A stretch of DNA of 41,120 nt from a virus. The stretch is from positions 1-41,120 of IMG/VR virus record IMGVR_UViG_3300020009_000010. One strand, given 5' to 3'. How positions within the stretch are numbered: position 1 is the first letter of the stretch; each line of letters begins with the position of its first letter. Under the pieces are notes generated by a model. The model was not told the origin of the DNA, did not search any database, and saw nothing but the letters and a program-made list of their open reading frames with translations. Positions 15,652 through 22,993 of this stretch are shown here, piece after piece. The translations under genes and the position numbers were made by a program.

Positions 15652-16158
15652 CTATTGCTCATAGATCAAACCTCGTTCGCCGATTATGCGAAGTTGCACT
15701 GTGTCGATTCGCAGTATATCAACAATCAGAGACGGGCTGTAGTGGACTTGGCATTCTAGTTGCATGCGTTCGCCGTACTGCTGGCCGGTCAACTGCTTGA
15801 CGTTGGTTGCTGCGGTCGGATGGAAAACGGTTATGTTCAGTGCGGCCTGGAGATCAAGCGACAGCTCGCCACGGGATAGCAGCCGGAAGTTGCTGCACAG
15901 GGTCGCAGCGGTAGGCCCGTAGAAATCGAAGGTGAATGTCCGCGATACCAGTTCGACGTAGCGCATCCGCTCGGCGTCAGAATCGTAGTCAGCCGAGCTG
16001 GCTAGCGGGATATCGCCGGACAGAGAGTCCACCACAATATAGGGCTGCTCGAATTGCTTGCGGTCGAAGTTCTGTCGACCAGCCTTTATGAATTCTTCTG
16101 GATGTCCGAGCAGGTCGCGCACATAGCGCTGAAGCTCGATCAGGATTGGTTCGGTCAT
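15652..16158 (-). CDS. Neck/tail terminator protein (LIC_12616-like)
   Basis: 168 residues with EPILIELQRYVRDLLGH at the start, FEQPYIVVDSLSGDIPLA and RTFTFDFYGPTAATLC. This matches the tail-terminator-like family placed just upstream of DUF3383 sheath genes. It would cap the tail tube at the head end. The gene overlaps the previous stop by four bases. Confidence 0.75.
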   Translation of the reverse strand: MTEPILIELQRYVRDLLGHPEEFIKAGRQNFDRKQFEQPYIVVDSLSGDIPLASSADYDSDAERMRYVELVSRTFTFDFYGPTAATLCSNFRLLSRGELSLDLQAALNITVFHPTAATNVKQLTGQQYGERMQLECQVHYSPSLIVDILRIDTVQLRIIGERGLIYEQ

Positions 16159-16502
16159 GGCGTCGGCACCAGTAGCGGAAGTTTCGTTTCTTCGCCTACA
16201 GCCTCGGTATAGCCGTACTGGCCGTAACCTTTGCGGAATGGCACCAGCTTGAAGTCACGCCCGAGCCATTCGACGTATTGCCCGATAGCCATCGGCGATA
16301 CGCTGTGAATCTGGATGTACTCAAGGGAGAAGTCGATCTGCTCAACCTTGAGCTTTTCAGGATCTGCGGGCTGGACGACAGCCATGATTGGCGCTGACAG
16401 GATGGTGATCGTCGGCACAAAATCAAGAGTCGTTTCGGTGACGGTTTTCAGCGCGACAGGCTGCGACCATTCGGTCAGGACTTCGGACATGTTAGGGGGC
16501 AT
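16155..16502 (-). CDS. Small head-tail region protein (115 aa)
   Basis: The ATG at 16502 has GGAG seven bases upstream. An internal ATG at 16490 follows the previous stop but lacks a ribosome site. The product (SEVLTEWSQPVALKTVTETT, QIHSVSPMAIGQYVEWLGR, DFKLVPFRKGYGQYGYTEAV) is a beta-rich small protein typical of the completion-protein block. No named family was recognised with certainty. Confidence 0.6.
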   Translation of the reverse strand: MPPNMSEVLTEWSQPVALKTVTETTLDFVPTITILSAPIMAVVQPADPEKLKVEQIDFSLEYIQIHSVSPMAIGQYVEWLGRDFKLVPFRKGYGQYGYTEAVGEETKLPLLVPTP

Positions 16503-16704
16503 CGCGCATCTCCACTTTCGTGAAGCAATATCCAATAGCGACGGGCTCGCAGGTGAACAGGTCAGCGCCCGCCGCCTTTGTCGCAATCAGCCATTGATGC
16601 TTGCGGCCTTTCTGGACGAACCGCAATACGGTATTGATCGCAACCTTCCATGCGGGGCGATGATGCCAACCGTCACCAAGATAAACCCAATTGGACTTAC
16701 GCAT
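16492..16704 (-). CDS. Small conserved protein in the neck gene block (70 aa)
   Basis: Overlaps the gp10-like stop by one base at its start and the next gene at its end. It contains WVYLGDGWHHRPAWKVAINT and FVQKGRKHQWLIATKAAGA, beta-hairpin-like and basic. The tight overlaps on both sides support a real structural or assembly protein. No family was recognised. Confidence 0.55.
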   Translation of the reverse strand: MRKSNWVYLGDGWHHRPAWKVAINTVLRFVQKGRKHQWLIATKAAGADLFTCEPVAIGYCFTKVEMRDAP

Positions 16705-17183
16705 TATTCAACCACCCAAGTAATGGAATTCCGAAGAAGCCCGGTATCAATCAGGATGCCAGAAGAACCCTTCGCCGTCTTGGTTGATTGCTCGATGTCA
16801 CGCCACACGCCATAGCCTTGAGTCTTGAAGGCGCCAACGCTGATGTTCCTGGCTGCCAACCCGACACGACCTAGCGCGACTTCGACATCAAGGCCTTTCT
16901 CCAGGACAAGCGCGAACTGGCCATCAATGACCTTCTTTAGATCGCCTTCTTTTTCGGTGAATGGCCCGCGAAGGAATGAGCGCATTGGAACGTGTTCAGT
17001 TCCGTACTCATGCCAGATGCCAACCTCTAGAACGGTCGGTGCTGACTTATCGCCGTCCGACTTGTACGCCTTGCTGGTAGCCGTCTCATTCTCAGGCAGG
17101 CCGACCTTCACGATCGCATTCTTTGCGCGCTCCATGGCCTTGAGCTGCTTTTGGGCGAGCGCAAGAGCCTGCTGCGGAGTCAT
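16704..17183 (-). CDS. HK97 gp10-like tail completion protein
   Basis: 159 residues with VKVGLPENETATSKAYKSDG, then VLEVGIWHEYGTEHVPMRSF (the EyGT..iPaRpF-type motif of this family) and a C-terminal TGLLRNSITWVV. The motif set is characteristic of HK97 gp10/phage virion morphogenesis proteins that join tail to head. It lies between the DUF4054-like adaptor and the terminator genes. Confidence 0.82.
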   Translation of the reverse strand: MTPQQALALAQKQLKAMERAKNAIVKVGLPENETATSKAYKSDGDKSAPTVLEVGIWHEYGTEHVPMRSFLRGPFTEKEGDLKKVIDGQFALVLEKGLDVEVALGRVGLAARNISVGAFKTQGYGVWRDIEQSTKTAKGSSGILIDTGLLRNSITWVVE

Positions 17184-17533
17184 ACAAATCGAGCCCCGAC
17201 ACGGCGGCCAGTGAGCAGCCAGTAGGTCTGGCCATAGATGGTGGTGTTGTACCAGGACTGGAGGTTGCTGGTAGATCCGCTCGCAGCGACAGCCTCATAA
17301 GAAACTGAGACGCTGCCGACGGACTTGCTGGCGACGTTGCGCGCAGGAGATCCACCACCACCGCCCGCCGCTGCATTGGATGCCAGCGTCAACAAGTGGG
17401 CGATCAGGTTAAGAATCGCCTCCTTGTTTTGGTCGACGTATTCAAGGCAGGTGTAGTAAACCCAGGTCGACGCGATTTCTTCCACCCATGGGATGCTCGG
17501 GAATCGGGCCTCGAAATCGGTCTGGATACTCAT
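17180..17533 (-). CDS. Head-tail connector, DUF4054-like
   Basis: 117 residues. It begins TDFEARFPSIPWVEEIASTW, runs through a helical segment, AILNLIAHLLTL, and a Gly-rich turn, and ends with SNLQSWYNTTIYGQTYWLL. Helical adaptor proteins of this type bind under the portal. The family call rests on these motifs plus position directly downstream of the capsid block. Confidence 0.78.
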   Translation of the reverse strand: MSIQTDFEARFPSIPWVEEIASTWVYYTCLEYVDQNKEAILNLIAHLLTLASNAAAGGGGGSPARNVASKSVGSVSVSYEAVAASGSTSNLQSWYNTTIYGQTYWLLTGRRVGARFV

Positions 17534-17796
17534 TATTTTACCTTGATCAAGCCGAGCAACCGGGCGCGCTCAACCTTGCCAGCGAAACGCGGATCTGCCA
17601 TCTGGAGTTCGGTCACGACGACTTCGCCGTAACTATCCAGGCCCAGAACACTCATTGGGTTGGCTTGCAGGTTGACCAGAGTGATCGAACCCTTTGGCAG
17701 CTTGGCGTCGGCGCGAGCCTGGATCTCGTCTTGGATCTCGGCATTAGCCTTGGCGAGCGAATCAGTATCGCCCACTTGCTTCTCAGATTTGCTCAC
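17533..17796 (-). CDS. Small structural-region protein (87 aa)
   Basis: The GTG at 17796 is preferred because AGGAGG lies eight bases upstream. A TTG two codons earlier would be too close to that site. The N-terminus is a charged helix (KANAEIQDEIQARADAKLP), and the C-terminus is strand-rich. It may be a head-tail joining or decoration factor. No family was recognised. A GGCGC/GCGCC hairpin without a T run separates it from the capsid gene and could tune expression between them. Confidence 0.55.
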   Translation of the reverse strand: MSKSEKQVGDTDSLAKANAEIQDEIQARADAKLPKGSITLVNLQANPMSVLGLDSYGEVVVTELQMADPRFAGKVERARLLGLIKVK

Positions 17797-17842
17797 TCGC
17801 AAACCCTCCTGAATTGGTGGCGCGTCCTTGCGCCTATTTTGA

Positions 17843-18823
17843 TCAGAGGCCGGTCAGAGTGGCAGCAGCGCCATCTTCGATCACGTCCAGGCCAGCGATG
17901 GAGAAGTAGCTCTCCATGTAATACTTGAACCCGCGCTGGTCAATGCTGGAGATTTCCAGCGGCACTGGCAGACGGAATTGCATCGCGCGACGGTTAGTCG
18001 AGAACGCGATGGAAGTCGACGTCACAGCCGCCTGGCCAGCTTCGGCGCGGTTGGTGGTGCCGAAGGTGACGCTCGGGAAGTTATCCTGCAGGGCGCGCAG
18101 GACACTGGAGCTACCTGCTGCACTGTTCAGGATCTTCACTGTCGCGATGTCGTATACCGACCACGGCAGCACTACGCGGTTAGCCTTGTAGACTTCCACG
18201 TTGAACACGTTCTTCCACTGGCGAGTGATCAGTGCGGCGATTTCGTCGTACAGCTCGATACCAGTCAGAGCTGAAGCCAGGCCAGCGGCGGTGTCAGTGT
18301 CCCAGGCTGCATAGTTCAGCAGGCCGCGAGTCTTGAACGTGCCGTTGGTGCGAACCTGGCCGATGTAGCCAATGGTGTCGATCTTGCGGTTATAAACCTC
18401 AAGGTGCGCTTCCATGAACCGGCTAGGCAGGTTGATGTTTTGCAGCTCGGCCTTCTTCAGCTCGATCTCGGACCAGTCCGACTCGGCATCCATGCTGAAC
18501 ACAGGGATGTTGTCGTCTTCACCTTCCAGCGTGATCTTGCCAGTGGTGTTGGTATTGGTGCCAGCTTCGCGGAAGTCACCAGCAATCGCCAGTTTCAGCT
18601 TCTTGATGGTGTCGGCATAACCGCCTTCGTTGTTGACGGTGATCCCCTGCTGGAGAAAGGTCAGCTCAGGATATTCCTGAGTGAAGATCTCGGTGCTGAG
18701 GAATTCCAGGTTGCGCGCCAGGATAATGCCACCGGCATCGGTGAACTTCTTGGCAAGCGCCGCCTTGTCTTCGAACGACTTGACGTTATACAGCTTGAAC
18801 GGATCTTTCTTGATAACTGTCAT
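17843..18823 (-). CDS. Major capsid protein (DUF2184-like)
   Basis: 326 residues. It begins with a likely cleavable or flexible N-arm (KDPFKLYNVKSFEDKAALAK), followed by EFLSTEIFTQEYPELTFLQQ, GDFREAGTNTNTTGKITLEG and a C-terminal ISSIDQRGFKYYMESYFSIA. These match DUF2184 capsid proteins with the HK97 fold. It lies in the order protease, cement, capsid. With a genome near 41 kb a T=7 shell would be expected. Confidence 0.88.
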   Translation of the reverse strand: MTVIKKDPFKLYNVKSFEDKAALAKKFTDAGGIILARNLEFLSTEIFTQEYPELTFLQQGITVNNEGGYADTIKKLKLAIAGDFREAGTNTNTTGKITLEGEDDNIPVFSMDAESDWSEIELKKAELQNINLPSRFMEAHLEVYNRKIDTIGYIGQVRTNGTFKTRGLLNYAAWDTDTAAGLASALTGIELYDEIAALITRQWKNVFNVEVYKANRVVLPWSVYDIATVKILNSAAGSSSVLRALQDNFPSVTFGTTNRAEAGQAAVTSTSIAFSTNRRAMQFRLPVPLEISSIDQRGFKYYMESYFSIAGLDVIEDGAAATLTGL

Positions 18824-18826
18824 GAC

Positions 18827-19312
18827 TTAAACCCCGGTCAGGTATTTTGGAATCAGAACGAGCCAAGTGCCGGGGCGCTTAGCTTCCCAGAACACGCAGC
18901 CAGGGACTGCAACGTTGTTAGTTACCACGGTGGTAGCCTTGCCGATTTCTGAGCCAGCAATGTTCACCGCGTAAACCTGGCCATAACGAGTTGGCGTGAT
19001 GCCAGTTGGAATTTCAACGGTAACGAAACCGAAGTTTACGATCTCGGCAACCTGATCCGGAGCGATGCCAAGCTTGGTGTAGTTTGCGTTTTCGAGCGCA
19101 CTAGAGATCTTGCGGCGAACAACGCCAGCGATGACCGGAGTAACCGACGCATCCAGCAGATCGATAGAGCCGCCGTCGAACTTGGCGAAGCGGCCAGGTA
19201 CAAGGCCTTCTTCCCAGATTTCGAATGCCGAGCAGTTGTATGGCGATGCGGCGATAAACTCGCCTGGCATCAGGTCCGGAATTGCGGTGACGACGGCTTC
19301 ATTAAAGGCCAT
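18827..19312 (-). CDS. Capsid cement/decoration protein
   Basis: 161 residues, beta-rich, with PGEFIAASPYNCSAFEIWEE, VTPVIAGVVRRKISSALENA and NFGFVTVEIPTGITPTRYGQ. This pattern is typical of structural cement proteins placed between the DUF2213 protease and DUF2184 capsid genes. They bind the capsid surface and strengthen it after packaging. Three bases separate its stop from the capsid ATG. Confidence 0.75.
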   Translation of the reverse strand: MAFNEAVVTAIPDLMPGEFIAASPYNCSAFEIWEEGLVPGRFAKFDGGSIDLLDASVTPVIAGVVRRKISSALENANYTKLGIAPDQVAEIVNFGFVTVEIPTGITPTRYGQVYAVNIAGSEIGKATTVVTNNVAVPGCVFWEAKRPGTWLVLIPKYLTGV

Positions 19313-19314
19313 GA

Positions 19315-19926
19315 TTAGTTACCCCCCATTTCTTTTTTCAGGCGGGAGGACAGACTGTTGTCGTCCGCCTTGTGGTCGCCGAAGGTTTGATATTCGCCGC
19401 TGGATTTCTTCAGCAGCTTGAAGGCGACCGACAGTTCGGAGTCGCTGAACTTCTGCGAACCATGCTCTACAGCCAGGGCATCGCGCATCACTTGAGCGGT
19501 AGCCTTGTCGGTAAAACTGTAGGATTCCGGCAGGATGCCGCGAGCCTTGTCGATGACAGATGCGTGAGTTTTCACGGCAGCATCAACGGCAACACGGGTC
19601 GCGTCGCTGAACTTCTTCGCCAGAACTTTGCGCATGGAGTCGGTAACCTTCACCGGATCGCCAGTCACTTCGCCCGCGCTTTCGTCGACCAGCTTGGCCG
19701 CTTCTTCGTCGGTCATGTCGGGCACTTCGACGACTGGATCAACAACAGGCTCAACACCAGCAGCATTCGCAGCGGCCATGATTTCCTGAAGCGCTGGCAG
19801 AAGTTCGGACAGCTTGTCGGCAGGTACGTTTTTGATCGCTTCAGGCAGACCGGCTGCCAGCTCCACGATCTGAGCGAGGCTCAAGGCCCCTTCGGCGTCA
19901 AGGAACGCCTTGTGCAACTTCTTCAT
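19315..19926 (-). CDS. Probable scaffolding protein from an internal in-frame start
   Basis: An ATG at 19926 inside the protease gene is preceded by AGAGG at normal spacing. It follows the protease domain and begins KKLHKAFLDAEGALSLAQIV. The resulting 203-residue product would be acidic, helical and Ala/Glu-rich, as scaffolds are. Nested protease/scaffold genes are known in lambda (C/Nu3) and Mu (I/Z). The separate product is inferred from the ribosome site and domain boundary. Confidence 0.5.
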   Translation of the reverse strand: MKKLHKAFLDAEGALSLAQIVELAAGLPEAIKNVPADKLSELLPALQEIMAAANAAGVEPVVDPVVEVPDMTDEEAAKLVDESAGEVTGDPVKVTDSMRKVLAKKFSDATRVAVDAAVKTHASVIDKARGILPESYSFTDKATAQVMRDALAVEHGSQKFSDSELSVAFKLLKKSSGEYQTFGDHKADDNSLSSRLKKEMGGN

Positions 19927-20448
19927 AGAGGAGGCCTCTGGTTTTGGTGGCTTGCGATCCATGAACCGGCAACCTTCACCGCAGCGCCCAGCCTCAACAG
20001 CGGCTAGATGCGTAGGAGTCAGATCGATCTGCTCAAAGTCGTATTTTGAATGGGGTGTTAGCTGGCCGGTATAACCAAGAGAAAGCTGGGACTTCCCGCC
20101 TTCGATCTCGGCCTGCATTGCCGGGTCCAGCAACAATTTGTTCTTGATGGCCAGCGTAGAGCCAAGCTCATCATCAAAGGAATCGATCAGTGTGGCCGAC
20201 TCAACCTTGCTTTGGATGTCGTCGTCTTCGGTGCCAGGCTCAACGTGATCGCCGATTACCGGGATACCTGGCATCTTCGCGACAAGGTTGGCGATAGTAG
20301 CTGGCGACCGATAGACATAGAAAATCTTGTCGGATGGCTCCATGCCAATCTCGCTGCCAAGGTACTCAAGCACGCCGTCGCGAACACTGACAGCTGTCCG
20401 AAGACTGCCGTCATAGGTTGCCGCATCGCTGAATTTGAGCTTATCCAT
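19315..20448 (-). CDS. Prohead protease / scaffold (DUF2213-like)
   Basis: 377 residues from the ATG at 20448. The N-terminal 175 residues are the protease: MDKLKFSDAATYDG, then GIPVIGDHVEPGTEDDD (catalytic His region) and GKSQLSLGYTGQL (catalytic Ser region). The rest is a helical, acidic, Ala-rich scaffold. It would cut the scaffold and the capsid arm during maturation. A candidate promoter lies just upstream, needed because a terminator stands at 20535-20557. Confidence 0.85.
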   Translation of the reverse strand: MDKLKFSDAATYDGSLRTAVSVRDGVLEYLGSEIGMEPSDKIFYVYRSPATIANLVAKMPGIPVIGDHVEPGTEDDDIQSKVESATLIDSFDDELGSTLAIKNKLLLDPAMQAEIEGGKSQLSLGYTGQLTPHSKYDFEQIDLTPTHLAAVEAGRCGEGCRFMDRKPPKPEASSMKKLHKAFLDAEGALSLAQIVELAAGLPEAIKNVPADKLSELLPALQEIMAAANAAGVEPVVDPVVEVPDMTDEEAAKLVDESAGEVTGDPVKVTDSMRKVLAKKFSDATRVAVDAAVKTHASVIDKARGILPESYSFTDKATAQVMRDALAVEHGSQKFSDSELSVAFKLLKKSSGEYQTFGDHKADDNSLSSRLKKEMGGN

Positions 20449-20476
20449 TATCCGGCCTTGGCATAAATCTTGCCGA

Positions 20477-20505
20477 ATTGTAAACCCGGACAGAAGGTAA
20501 AGCAA
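20477..20505 (-). promoter_or_regulatory. Candidate promoter for the capsid genes
   Basis: On the minus strand TTGCTT (20505-20500) and TACAAT (20482-20477) are spaced by 17 bp, about 30 bases before the protease ATG. It would restart transcription after the terminator that closes the preceding insertion. It lacks the TAGTTATTATG spacer, so it is probably not part of the shared regulon. Confidence 0.5.
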
Positions 20506-20534
20506 ATATTGTGCCGCATCAAATAGCGGGCAAG

Positions 20535-20557
20535 AAAAAGCCCCGGTTAAGGGGCTT
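20535..20557 (-). terminator. Rho-independent terminator closing the moron
   Basis: On the minus strand AAGCCCC and GGGGCTT pair around a TTAACC loop and run into five T residues. It lies 14 bases after the stop of the gene at 20571-20990. Late transcripts from the terminase side must read through it or restart at 20505. Confidence 0.85.
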
Positions 20558-20570
20558 GAAGATGAGCCGA

Positions 20571-20990
20571 TTAACCGGCGTCCTTAATCTCGATCCAGAT
20601 ATTTTTAGATGCGTTCTGATTGTATACGCCGCCATAGAAATAATTATCATCGCCAGGCCAAACCATGGAGCCGCCGTAATAGCCGTTCGATTCGTTCCTG
20701 TAATCGATAATCATGTCGCCTTTGTCGGTAATCAATTTTGCGCCGTAAAACTGCATCTCTCCGCCTTGCGTATCCAGATCGCTATTCAGCTCAAGCGATT
20801 CCTCTGCGCTGATGGTGAATGGCAGTCCTAGCGCTGGCATCTCAATTGACTCAATCCAGGTATGCGAGCAGCAATCCGCATCGACCCTCGCAATCAATTG
20901 CTCGCCTTCCGATGTGACAAATAGCAGCGCCTTTTTATCATCCGCGATTTTCATCTCGACGATGGTTTTGCCGATCAGTTCGTTGCTCAT
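20571..20990 (-). CDS. Moron-encoded protein, DUF7448-like (139 aa)
   Basis: ATG at 20990 is chosen because AAAGGAAA sits directly before it and the longer frame would run into the upstream inverted repeat. The sequence (LIGKTIVEMKIADDKKALLF, LIARVDADCCSHTWIESIEM, NESNGYYGGSMVWPGDDNYF) matches a small family of uncharacterised phage proteins with a conserved DADCCS..WIE motif. It has its own promoter and terminator within the head gene cluster, the classic moron layout. Function is unknown, and expression outside the lytic cycle is likely. Confidence 0.65.
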   Translation of the reverse strand: MSNELIGKTIVEMKIADDKKALLFVTSEGEQLIARVDADCCSHTWIESIEMPALGLPFTISAEESLELNSDLDTQGGEMQFYGAKLITDKGDMIIDYRNESNGYYGGSMVWPGDDNYFYGGVYNQNASKNIWIEIKDAG

Positions 20991-20996
20991 TTTCCT

Positions 20997-21023
20997 TTGC
21001 TCCACTTTGTTCAGGTGGAGCAA
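20997..21023. repeat. Perfect 9-bp inverted repeat over the moron start site
   Basis: TTGCTCCAC and GTGGAGCAA are separated by nine bases. The repeat touches the -10 box and spans the expected transcription start, just upstream of the ribosome site. This is the geometry of an operator for a dimeric repressor. A leader hairpin is the alternative, but transcription probably starts inside the repeat, which argues against it. Confidence 0.7.
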
Positions 21024-21051
21024 TCCTATGAGGAAATAATAACTATGTCAA
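21023..21051 (-). promoter_or_regulatory. Regulon promoter for the moron
   Basis: On the minus strand TTGACA (21051-21046), a 17-bp spacer beginning TAGTTATTAT, and TAGGAT (21028-21023). The first 16 bases are identical to the early promoters on the other strand, although this copy lies inside the late region. It lacks the GACAGGAGC leader and has the adjoining inverted repeat instead. Confidence 0.8.
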
Positions 21052-21056
21052 CAAGA

Positions 21057-21926
21057 TTACTGCGGCTGAATCGGCAAGTCCAGCCCGCCTTCGTACATCT
21101 CGATGCGAGCCGCTACTTGCTGCGACGCAGGGTCAAGGCTCGCAATCTCAAGTAGGTAGGCAGTATTAGGCTTCGGCAATATGCGATTGCGCGCATAGTC
21201 AAGCGCTACAGATCCGCGTGATTGCTGACTGGCCGGTCCGGCAGCGTAAATGTCAGCGCCACATTTCACCCCTGGAGTTATCAGCGTGAAACCAACCAGC
21301 AATTGAGCCTCCGGCTGCTGGCCGAGTTTACTGGTGTTCATGTTGTACCATGGGTCAGGGGGTGCGACGCCCGGCGTATATGTCGGACCTTCGTATATGC
21401 GCCCAATGACGCCGAGCCCCGTAAATCCGAGCGACCTTGCCTTCAGATCAACAGGCTTAGACCCAGTCAAAAGAATCGAATAGGCGTTGCTGGCAGGAGA
21501 ATTGTCAGCAATCGTGATAAGCCTGGAAGCCTCCCACTGAGCCCCAAGCTTCTTGTTTGTCTCGTCATATGATTGATAGGTCATCGCCCGCAACCCGCCG
21601 AACGCGCCATCAGGGATCATCGGAAACGGATCGTCAGTGCGCCAGATAATCACTCGATACGACACATGCCCGGTCACGTTCGCCAGGCTGATTTTAACCC
21701 TGGATGCGGGACCATTGAATCGCCACTCGCCATTTGAAAACGGATAGACCTGCTTGAAGATGTCGCCTGAATCGTAAATGCTCTGCGAAACAGCAGGCAG
21801 GCCGACGACCGAGACAGGTAGACCGCCAGCGTCGAAGAACAGAAAGGAGACAAGGCAGCCGTCCCAGTCAAGACCCATAGCAGGGCTGATGGTTTGGCCG
21901 TTTTCGATGAAATATCGCTGGGACAT
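21057..21926 (-). CDS. Unknown virion-region protein (289 aa)
   Basis: Lies between the minor head gene and the moron. The sequence is rich in beta-type segments (FIENGQTISPAMGLDWDGCL, VSYRVIIWRTDDPFPMIPDG, AYSILLTGSKPVDLKARSLG) with many Gly/Pro/Asn turns. It resembles a capsid-associated or decorative protein more than an enzyme. No family was recognised. It starts six bases after the previous stop with an AAGGATT ribosome site, so it is part of the head operon. Confidence 0.55.
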   Translation of the reverse strand: MSQRYFIENGQTISPAMGLDWDGCLVSFLFFDAGGLPVSVVGLPAVSQSIYDSGDIFKQVYPFSNGEWRFNGPASRVKISLANVTGHVSYRVIIWRTDDPFPMIPDGAFGGLRAMTYQSYDETNKKLGAQWEASRLITIADNSPASNAYSILLTGSKPVDLKARSLGFTGLGVIGRIYEGPTYTPGVAPPDPWYNMNTSKLGQQPEAQLLVGFTLITPGVKCGADIYAAGPASQQSRGSVALDYARNRILPKPNTAYLLEIASLDPASQQVAARIEMYEGGLDLPIQPQ

Positions 21927-21931
21927 AATCC

Positions 21932-22993
21932 TTATTCCTCTTCTGGTTCTTCTGTTTCTGGAATGATCAGGGTGTAATTACAGCGACAGTTCCAGTCAAT
22001 ACCTGGGAGCAAATATTTACCATCCACTGACGAATAAAGCCCCTCAGCTAGATCAAACTCTTTGCCTTCGCGATCTTCGTGCGATGGCCTGACGCGCTCA
22101 TCGCCAGCAGTCTCCCAAATAGCCTTGGTGATACCTAGGTTCTGCGCCCTGATCTTCGTCGTGACCGAGTTGTAATTCTGCACCTGATTACGAGCCAGAA
22201 ACTTGGCATGGTTCTTTCGTTCGGTCACGACATCATCAAACTGGCTGACAATGGTGTCCAGCGATTCACCCTGGCTCATGCCGAACAGGGTGTTGTTCGT
22301 GAACTTCTGAAAGGTGTCGTCGCGCAGAGTCTTGACCCATTGCGCCGTCTCGGTCATGAGCGCATTAGTCGTCGGCTTCATGCCTTCCTTTGCGATCAGA
22401 TCGGCGACGTTGATTCCAGTCTTCCCGGCAACCTTCTTGTAAAACTCCTCCTTGGACTTCTTGTCCAGCTTGCCGAGGATCTTTTGCGTTACGGTATCAA
22501 TGCGGTCGTCGCTGAATTGCTTCAGAAGCTTTTTCGCGGCAGCCTTCGACAGCCTGAGCAGGACCGACGAGAAGTTGCCGGTTTGGGCGTCTTCGAAAGA
22601 AAGGATGCGGTCGCGATCAACCATCGATCTAGACGCCACCGAAACATCGCGGCGCTCATATCGAAACACCGGCACCTTGCAAGGCACTTGTACGCGCTCT
22701 TCGCGTTCCCATGTGTGCCCAGCAGCATCGGTGAACGAAAGATCATTCGTGACCCATTCGGTCGAATCGTAGTAATGATCGACGACCTTGAATTCGCGAG
22801 AAACCGTCACACTGATATCTGCGAACTTCTCAACTGTCGAAACGTGAAGCTGCCCCAGCACCTGATTCTGAAATCGCTGAGCCATCTGCGCGACCATGAA
22901 TTCAAGCATGTCCGCGAATTCATTCTCGATGCTGCGCGGCGACTTCGGCGCCTTGATCGGTGTTGGCGTCGCGGTCGTGATCTGTCGCTTCAT
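21932..22993 (-). CDS. Minor head protein, Mu gpF/SPP1 gp7-like
   Basis: 353 residues. The C-terminal third carries the family signature AIWETAGDERVRPSHEDREG followed by GIDWNCRCNY. The N-terminal part is helical and charged. Proteins of this family bind the portal and act in DNA delivery or head assembly. The four-base overlap with the portal stop supports co-translation. Confidence 0.85.
   Translation of the reverse strand: MKRQITTATPTPIKAPKSPRSIENEFADMLEFMVAQMAQRFQNQVLGQLHVSTVEKFADISVTVSREFKVVDHYYDSTEWVTNDLSFTDAAGHTWEREERVQVPCKVPVFRYERRDVSVASRSMVDRDRILSFEDAQTGNFSSVLLRLSKAAAKKLLKQFSDDRIDTVTQKILGKLDKKSKEEFYKKVAGKTGINVADLIAKEGMKPTTNALMTETAQWVKTLRDDTFQKFTNNTLFGMSQGESLDTIVSQFDDVVTERKNHAKFLARNQVQNYNSVTTKIRAQNLGITKAIWETAGDERVRPSHEDREGKEFDLAEGLYSSVDGKYLLPGIDWNCRCNYTLIIPETEEPEEE

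Noticed and set aside
17803-17842. Intrinsic terminator after the capsid gene
   Set aside because: The GGCGC/GCGCC hairpin has no T run on the minus strand, so it was not called a terminator.
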